The notes under the pieces: model-generated
The model's database searches: none
Told to the model about the DNA's origin: nothing
Seen by the model: only the letters and a program-made list of their open reading frames with translations
Assembly: GCA_031283825.1 (NCBI GenBank)
Contig: JAITAZ010000449.1
Coordinates: 1-8,937 of the forward strand
Source: Planctomycetaceae bacterium
GTDB taxonomy: Bacteria; Planctomycetota; Planctomycetia; Pirellulales; Thermoguttaceae
Reading direction: 5' to 3'
DNA length: 8,937 bases
Translations under genes and position numbers: made by a program
Shown: piece by piece, positions 5,773 to 8,937 of the stretch
Position numbering within the stretch: position 1 is the stretch's first letter
Layout: each line of letters begins with the position of its first letter

Positions 5773-5865
5773 CAATTTTGAATATGTCAACAGAAACGTC
5801 AAATTATTTTGTTTAAAACTTACCAACCAATTATTACAAAATTTTCATTCGACCTACTTGATAAA

Positions 5866-7920
5866 ATGAATAATTATTTTGCGAAATTAAATTTAGTTTT
5901 ACTTTTTTTGTTTTCTGAAGCGGCAATAATTTTTGCTCAAGATTATTCGCCGCAACGTATCCTTGCTCCGACATTGCCTCCGCGAATGTCCGGCGTTGTT
6001 GCTCGGATTGATTCGGACGTTTTGAAAACTCCGCCGAATCCTGCATCGACTCTTACGTCGAGTTCTACATTGACGAATGGAATTAACGTACAAAAAATCG
6101 GGTCTGACAAAAGCGTTTCGATTGATAAAATTAAAACGTTAAATATCAAGGACATGACGCTGCTAGAATTTGCGCGGTTGATGAGTCAATGCGCTGGTTG
6201 GAAGATAGTTGTCAGTAAGCAATCGGCGTCGATGTTGATTAACGCGTATTTTGAAAATATCGACGGAGAAAACGCGATTCGTGCAATTTGTCAGGCGAAT
6301 AATCTTTGGTATCGCCGCGATGCAAACGGAATTATCAGCATAATGACAATCGACGAATACCGTAAAGGTTTGATGGCGAATAGTCATGATACGGTCAAAG
6401 TTATTACGCTTCTTTATCCTGACGCGCGAGCTGTCGGCGATTCGATTCAGCGTTTGTTTAAAAATCGCGTCGTGTGGAATCCGCCTAACGAATATTACAA
6501 CGATCCAATCGACGATATTGAACGAGCATTCGACCGCATGGAAAGCATGTCGGATCGCGTGAATAATATGCAATCTGGTCAAGGCAATAATCGTTCAAGT
6601 TCGCGATCAAGTTCGCGGTCGAGTAGTAGTCGTTCAAGTTCGTCTCGGAATAGTCAGCAGCAGCAACGTGTTGATCCGTTGAGTCCGAATAAAGTCGTCA
6701 GCGATATTGAACTGAATACAGACGACGAGAAACTTATTGCTCAACTTGCGAGTGCGGACGATGAAATTAGAGTTGGCGAACCCGGGATAATTTATCTTTC
6801 GGCTTTTCGCAGCACAAACGATTTGATGATTAGGTCGTCTGATCCGGAGGCGGTTGAGGAGATTGTCAAAGTGGTCGAGCAGCTTGATAAACCGAAGCCT
6901 CAAGTTTTGTTGGAAGTCAAAATTCTTGATCTTCGATTGACAGACGATGAATCGTTTGGACTTGATTGGTTATTCAAAGCGGGCAAAGTTTCAGGCGGCA
7001 GATCGACGGGAGTTTTGTCGGATGGTTATGGTTCGACGACGTCGGCAATTTCTTCGCCGGCGGAAAATTTAATACCGGTAGGCGGAGGTCTTGACCCGAA
7101 ATCAATGGTATTGCAAGTTGTGTCAAATGATGTACTTGCAAGAATCCAATCGATGCAGGACAGCGGACGAATTATTAGTCTTGCGACGCCGAATCTTTGT
7201 GTTGCGGACGGCGAAGCGTCGCGGATTTTTATCGGCAAAGAAACAACTATACTAACTGACGTTACTGTCAACACCACGACGACGCCGGGCAACATTACGG
7301 CGTACACAAACAGTTCAGTCGATCCAGTTACGGAGAGAATGAATATTGGAACGACATTATTAATTACGCCGCGAATCCACGCAGACAGAACGATAACGAT
7401 AAGACTAGTTCAAGAAGATTCGCAGGTTGGCGATACGCAGGAAATTATTTTTGGGTCGGGTGGCAATTCAGTTTTGTCGTCGAGTAATATGAGTTTTTTT
7501 TCAAAGGATATTGAAACGCGAACTGTAACAACGACTGTTGTCGCTTCAGACGCTCAAGTCAGTGCTATTGGCGGATTGATTCGCGAATCGGTCAATCAGC
7601 GCGAAGTAGGTTTGCCCGGATTGATGAGAACGCCTTACATCGGCAATTTTTTTAAGACTTCATTCAAAACTCGTGAACGGCATGAGTTGTTAGTATTGGT
7701 AAGACCATTTGTTTTACTAGCGCCCGGAGAGGGAGGCGCGAAAACAGAAAAAATGCTAAAACGATTGAGCGAACATCCAAGCGCTCGCGGAAACATTCCG
7801 CCGTTGAGAATCGGAGAAGGAAGTTTCACAACAATAAATGAACGAATTTACGACGTCCCAAAAGACGCTTTCCAATCAATAAAAATAAGAGCAACGCCAT
7901 GGTCGGCAGATGAAAAGTAA
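5866..7920 (+). CDS. Outer-membrane secretin (GspD/PilQ family)
   Basis: From the ATG at 5866 the 684-residue protein starts with a clear Sec signal (MNNYFAKLNLVLLFLFSEAA, likely cleaved in IFA-QDY). A TTG at 5809 in frame would bury the signal and is less likely. An N0/STN-like domain spans about 84-164 and a single N1-type domain about 174-341. The latter is interrupted by a disordered Ser/Arg/Gln tract at 243-268. The secretin core (345-618) opens with QVLLEVKILDLRLTDDESFG and ends with the family signature GGLIRESVNQREVGLPGLM...PYIGNFF (569-596). A 66-residue tail follows. Secretins form the gated multimeric channel of type II secretion or type IV pili. Having N0 plus one N domain is fewer than classic GspD and nearer to PilQ, so I give no symbol. 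It follows the GspC-like gene by 93 bases and is probably in the same operon. There is no Shine-Dalgarno site. The stop codon is immediately followed by a TGTAATATGTCAG repeat motif. Confidence 0.92.
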   Translation: MNNYFAKLNLVLLFLFSEAAIIFAQDYSPQRILAPTLPPRMSGVVARIDSDVLKTPPNPASTLTSSSTLTNGINVQKIGSDKSVSIDKIKTLNIKDMTLLEFARLMSQCAGWKIVVSKQSASMLINAYFENIDGENAIRAICQANNLWYRRDANGIISIMTIDEYRKGLMANSHDTVKVITLLYPDARAVGDSIQRLFKNRVVWNPPNEYYNDPIDDIERAFDRMESMSDRVNNMQSGQGNNRSSSRSSSRSSSSRSSSSRNSQQQQRVDPLSPNKVVSDIELNTDDEKLIAQLASADDEIRVGEPGIIYLSAFRSTNDLMIRSSDPEAVEEIVKVVEQLDKPKPQVLLEVKILDLRLTDDESFGLDWLFKAGKVSGGRSTGVLSDGYGSTTSAISSPAENLIPVGGGLDPKSMVLQVVSNDVLARIQSMQDSGRIISLATPNLCVADGEASRIFIGKETTILTDVTVNTTTTPGNITAYTNSSVDPVTERMNIGTTLLITPRIHADRTITIRLVQEDSQVGDTQEIIFGSGGNSVLSSSNMSFFSKDIETRTVTTTVVASDAQVSAIGGLIRESVNQREVGLPGLMRTPYIGNFFKTSFKTRERHELLVLVRPFVLLAPGEGGAKTEKMLKRLSEHPSARGNIPPLRIGEGSFTTINERIYDVPKDAFQSIKIRATPWSADEK
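6592..6669 (+). repeat. Ser/Arg codon repeat inside the secretin gene
   Basis: Tandem units of AGTTCG and TCAAGTTCG encode RSSS, RSSS, RSSSS, RSSSS, followed by four Gln codons. The tract sits between the two halves of the N1-type domain. It is in frame and probably encodes a flexible loop. Slippage in such short repeats could vary its length between strains. Confidence 0.6.
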
Positions 7921-8094
7921 TGTAATATGTCAGTGGGAAATTTGTTTTTTCTCTTGAGTTTCAAATCACGATTGAGCGACACAACGGCTAAAACAAATAT
8001 TCAACGTAACTATTCAGCGGGCAATCATTGATCTGATACAATCGCCCTACCTGTTGATAATATTCAACTGATATATTACAAAATTCCCATTACA
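7921..8094. repeat. Nested inverted repeats downstream of the secretin gene
   Basis: TGTAATATGTCAG (7921-7933) directly follows the secretin stop codon. Its near complement CTGATATATTACA lies at 8068-8080. GTGGGAA (7933-7939) is complementary in part to TTCCCAT (8084-8090). Nested inside, GTAACTATTCAG (8006-8017) also pairs with 8068-8079 in ten of twelve positions, enclosing a GGGC...GCCC hairpin. A diverged copy of the GACTCAAAAG-type repeat lies near 7958-7990. These fill nearly all of the 198-base gap, leaving little room for a promoter for the TPR gene. Confidence 0.5.
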
Positions 8095-8118
8095 TTTTTT
8101 AATTTTTCAACGATATCG

Positions 8119-8898
8119 ATGAGTAAATTTTTGATTTGTTTTTTAATAATATTTAGTTTTTTTGTTAGTCAAGGTTGTGTTGTGCATCGTCATTTTTTGC
8201 GAAAGCATGATCCGGTGCGAGTGAAATCGGATTTATCGTTGAGTAAACTTGAGCGGGCGAATTTGTTGCGGCGTTCAGAGGATTATCTTGGAGCGTTGGT
8301 TAAATATCGCGAGGTGATTGCTTCGAGTCGGGACAGTAACGAGGCGGCGTTGGCGAAGATCGGCGGTGCTGAGTGTTTGCTTAAAATAAAGAAATATCCA
8401 GCGGCTTTATCGATACTTGAACCGATTCCGTTGGAGGTTAAAGTTGCAACGGACGCGAGACAGCTTGCGCTTGCCGGTGAAATTTTACTTCACATTGGGC
8501 GTACAAAAGAAGCGGAAATTTATCTTGAGATTGCTGTAGGTTCGTTGGAGTTGGAGTCGATGTTGGAGAAAAATAATATTGCGACGGTTAGCGATGTGTC
8601 TAAAGGTGGAGTTGTTGGCGACAGGGTTAGAGGTGGGGTTGAGATAGATGATATTGAAATAGAGTCGTGGATTCCGGCGATGGTTATTAATCTTGGATGT
8701 GCGTATTTGAAGAATGACAAGCCGGAGTATGCGTTGTTGATGTATGAATTTGCGTCTTATTTATATCAAAAGCGGGGCGATCATATTTTAGCTATTCGTT
8801 CAATGCGAATGCATGATGATTTAGTATCTGTAATCAGACAATACGAGCCGTTCAAGCCGATTCCAATAGCTAAAGGTTTTTCATCAGGACGATTCTAA
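8119..8898 (+). CDS. Exported TPR protein, probable lipoprotein (possible secretin pilotin)
   Basis: The 259-residue protein begins with a strongly hydrophobic signal (4-18) ending in SFFVSQGC. Cys20 is a candidate lipidation site, although S and Q at -3 and -2 are not ideal lipobox residues. Residues 43-142 hold about three tetratricopeptide repeats (LERANLLRRSEDYLGALVKY, then AALAKIGGAECLLKIKKYPA, then ARQLALAGEILLHIGRTKEA). A further repeat lies at about 186-218 (PAMVINLGCAYLKNDKPEYA) after a Gly/Val/Asp linker. TPRs bind partner proteins, so it probably works at the inner face of the outer membrane or in the periplasm. Its place directly after a secretin recalls PilF/PilW-type TPR lipoproteins that help secretins reach and assemble in the outer membrane. 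That role is inference from context. There is no visible Shine-Dalgarno site. The end is complete, 39 bases before the window edge. Confidence 0.8.
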   Translation: MSKFLICFLIIFSFFVSQGCVVHRHFLRKHDPVRVKSDLSLSKLERANLLRRSEDYLGALVKYREVIASSRDSNEAALAKIGGAECLLKIKKYPAALSILEPIPLEVKVATDARQLALAGEILLHIGRTKEAEIYLEIAVGSLELESMLEKNNIATVSDVSKGGVVGDRVRGGVEIDDIEIESWIPAMVINLGCAYLKNDKPEYALLMYEFASYLYQKRGDHILAIRSMRMHDDLVSVIRQYEPFKPIPIAKGFSSGRF

Positions 8899-8900
8899 TT

Positions 8901-8916
8901 TGAATCAATGAATCAA
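8901..8916. repeat. Tandem TGAATCAA duplication
   Basis: Two exact copies of the 8-mer TGAATCAA lie side by side just beyond the TPR gene stop codon. They may be a short slippage repeat. Nothing else is visible in the remaining bases to the window end, apart from a CTTGTCCC similar to the core of the long palindromes. Confidence 0.4.
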
Positions 8917-8937
8917 AACATCAACCTTGTCCCGTAG

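Noticed and set aside
5809..5865. TTG start giving a longer secretin (19 extra residues)
   Set aside because: It would place the hydrophobic signal segment internally. The ATG at 5866 gives a standard signal peptide.
6163..6903. Long minus-strand frames opposite the secretin
   Set aside because: They are antisense shadows of conserved secretin domains, with Arg/His/Asn-rich composition and no motifs.
1..8937. CRISPR array
   Set aside because: The repeats are irregularly spaced, diverged and palindromic elements in separate spacers. There are no regular 25-40 bp direct repeats with unique spacers and no cas genes.

Overview
The window is AT-rich bacterial DNA, roughly 60% A+T by eye. It most resembles a low-GC planctomycete, probably of the Pirellulales type. 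This rests on the coiled-coil membrane protein at 2886-3746, whose C-terminal domain I recall from planctomycete proteomes, on a short FlgD, on a secretin system, and on the rarity of Shine-Dalgarno sites (only two clear ones). The taxonomy is inference; there is no rRNA or marker gene here.

Layout: the left half (217-3746) is read from the minus strand. It holds a stand-alone KASIII-type ketoacyl synthase with an intact Cys-His-Asn triad, a short flagellar hook-cap protein (FlgD), an acidic tail-anchored protein with a period-5 pentapeptide-like repeat, and a membrane-anchored coiled-coil protein. The last two are adjacent and co-oriented and look like a unit. The right half (4840-8898) is read from the plus strand. 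It holds a GspC/PilP-like inner-membrane protein, an outer-membrane secretin (GspD/PilQ type), and an exported TPR protein, probably a lipoprotein, that could act as a pilotin. Together these could form the trans-envelope channel of a type II secretion or type IV pilus machine. ATPase, platform and pilin genes are not in the window.

Between the halves, 3747-4839 has no confident gene. It and the other spacers (1-216, 1276-1482, 1918-2210, 7921-8118) are packed with small palindromic repeats of at least three kinds: elements ending in TTGTAACTATTCAG-like inverted repeats, including a homologous 105/104-bp pair; a roughly 30-bp repeat built around CGACTCAAAAG; and 123-148 bp palindromes carrying CCCCTTTGTCCC. 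Several copies of the first motif touch or overlap stop codons. No transposase, CRISPR array, tRNA or rRNA was seen. I found no convincing new multi-gene system. The repeat families and the pentapeptide-like/coiled-coil gene pair are the most unusual content.
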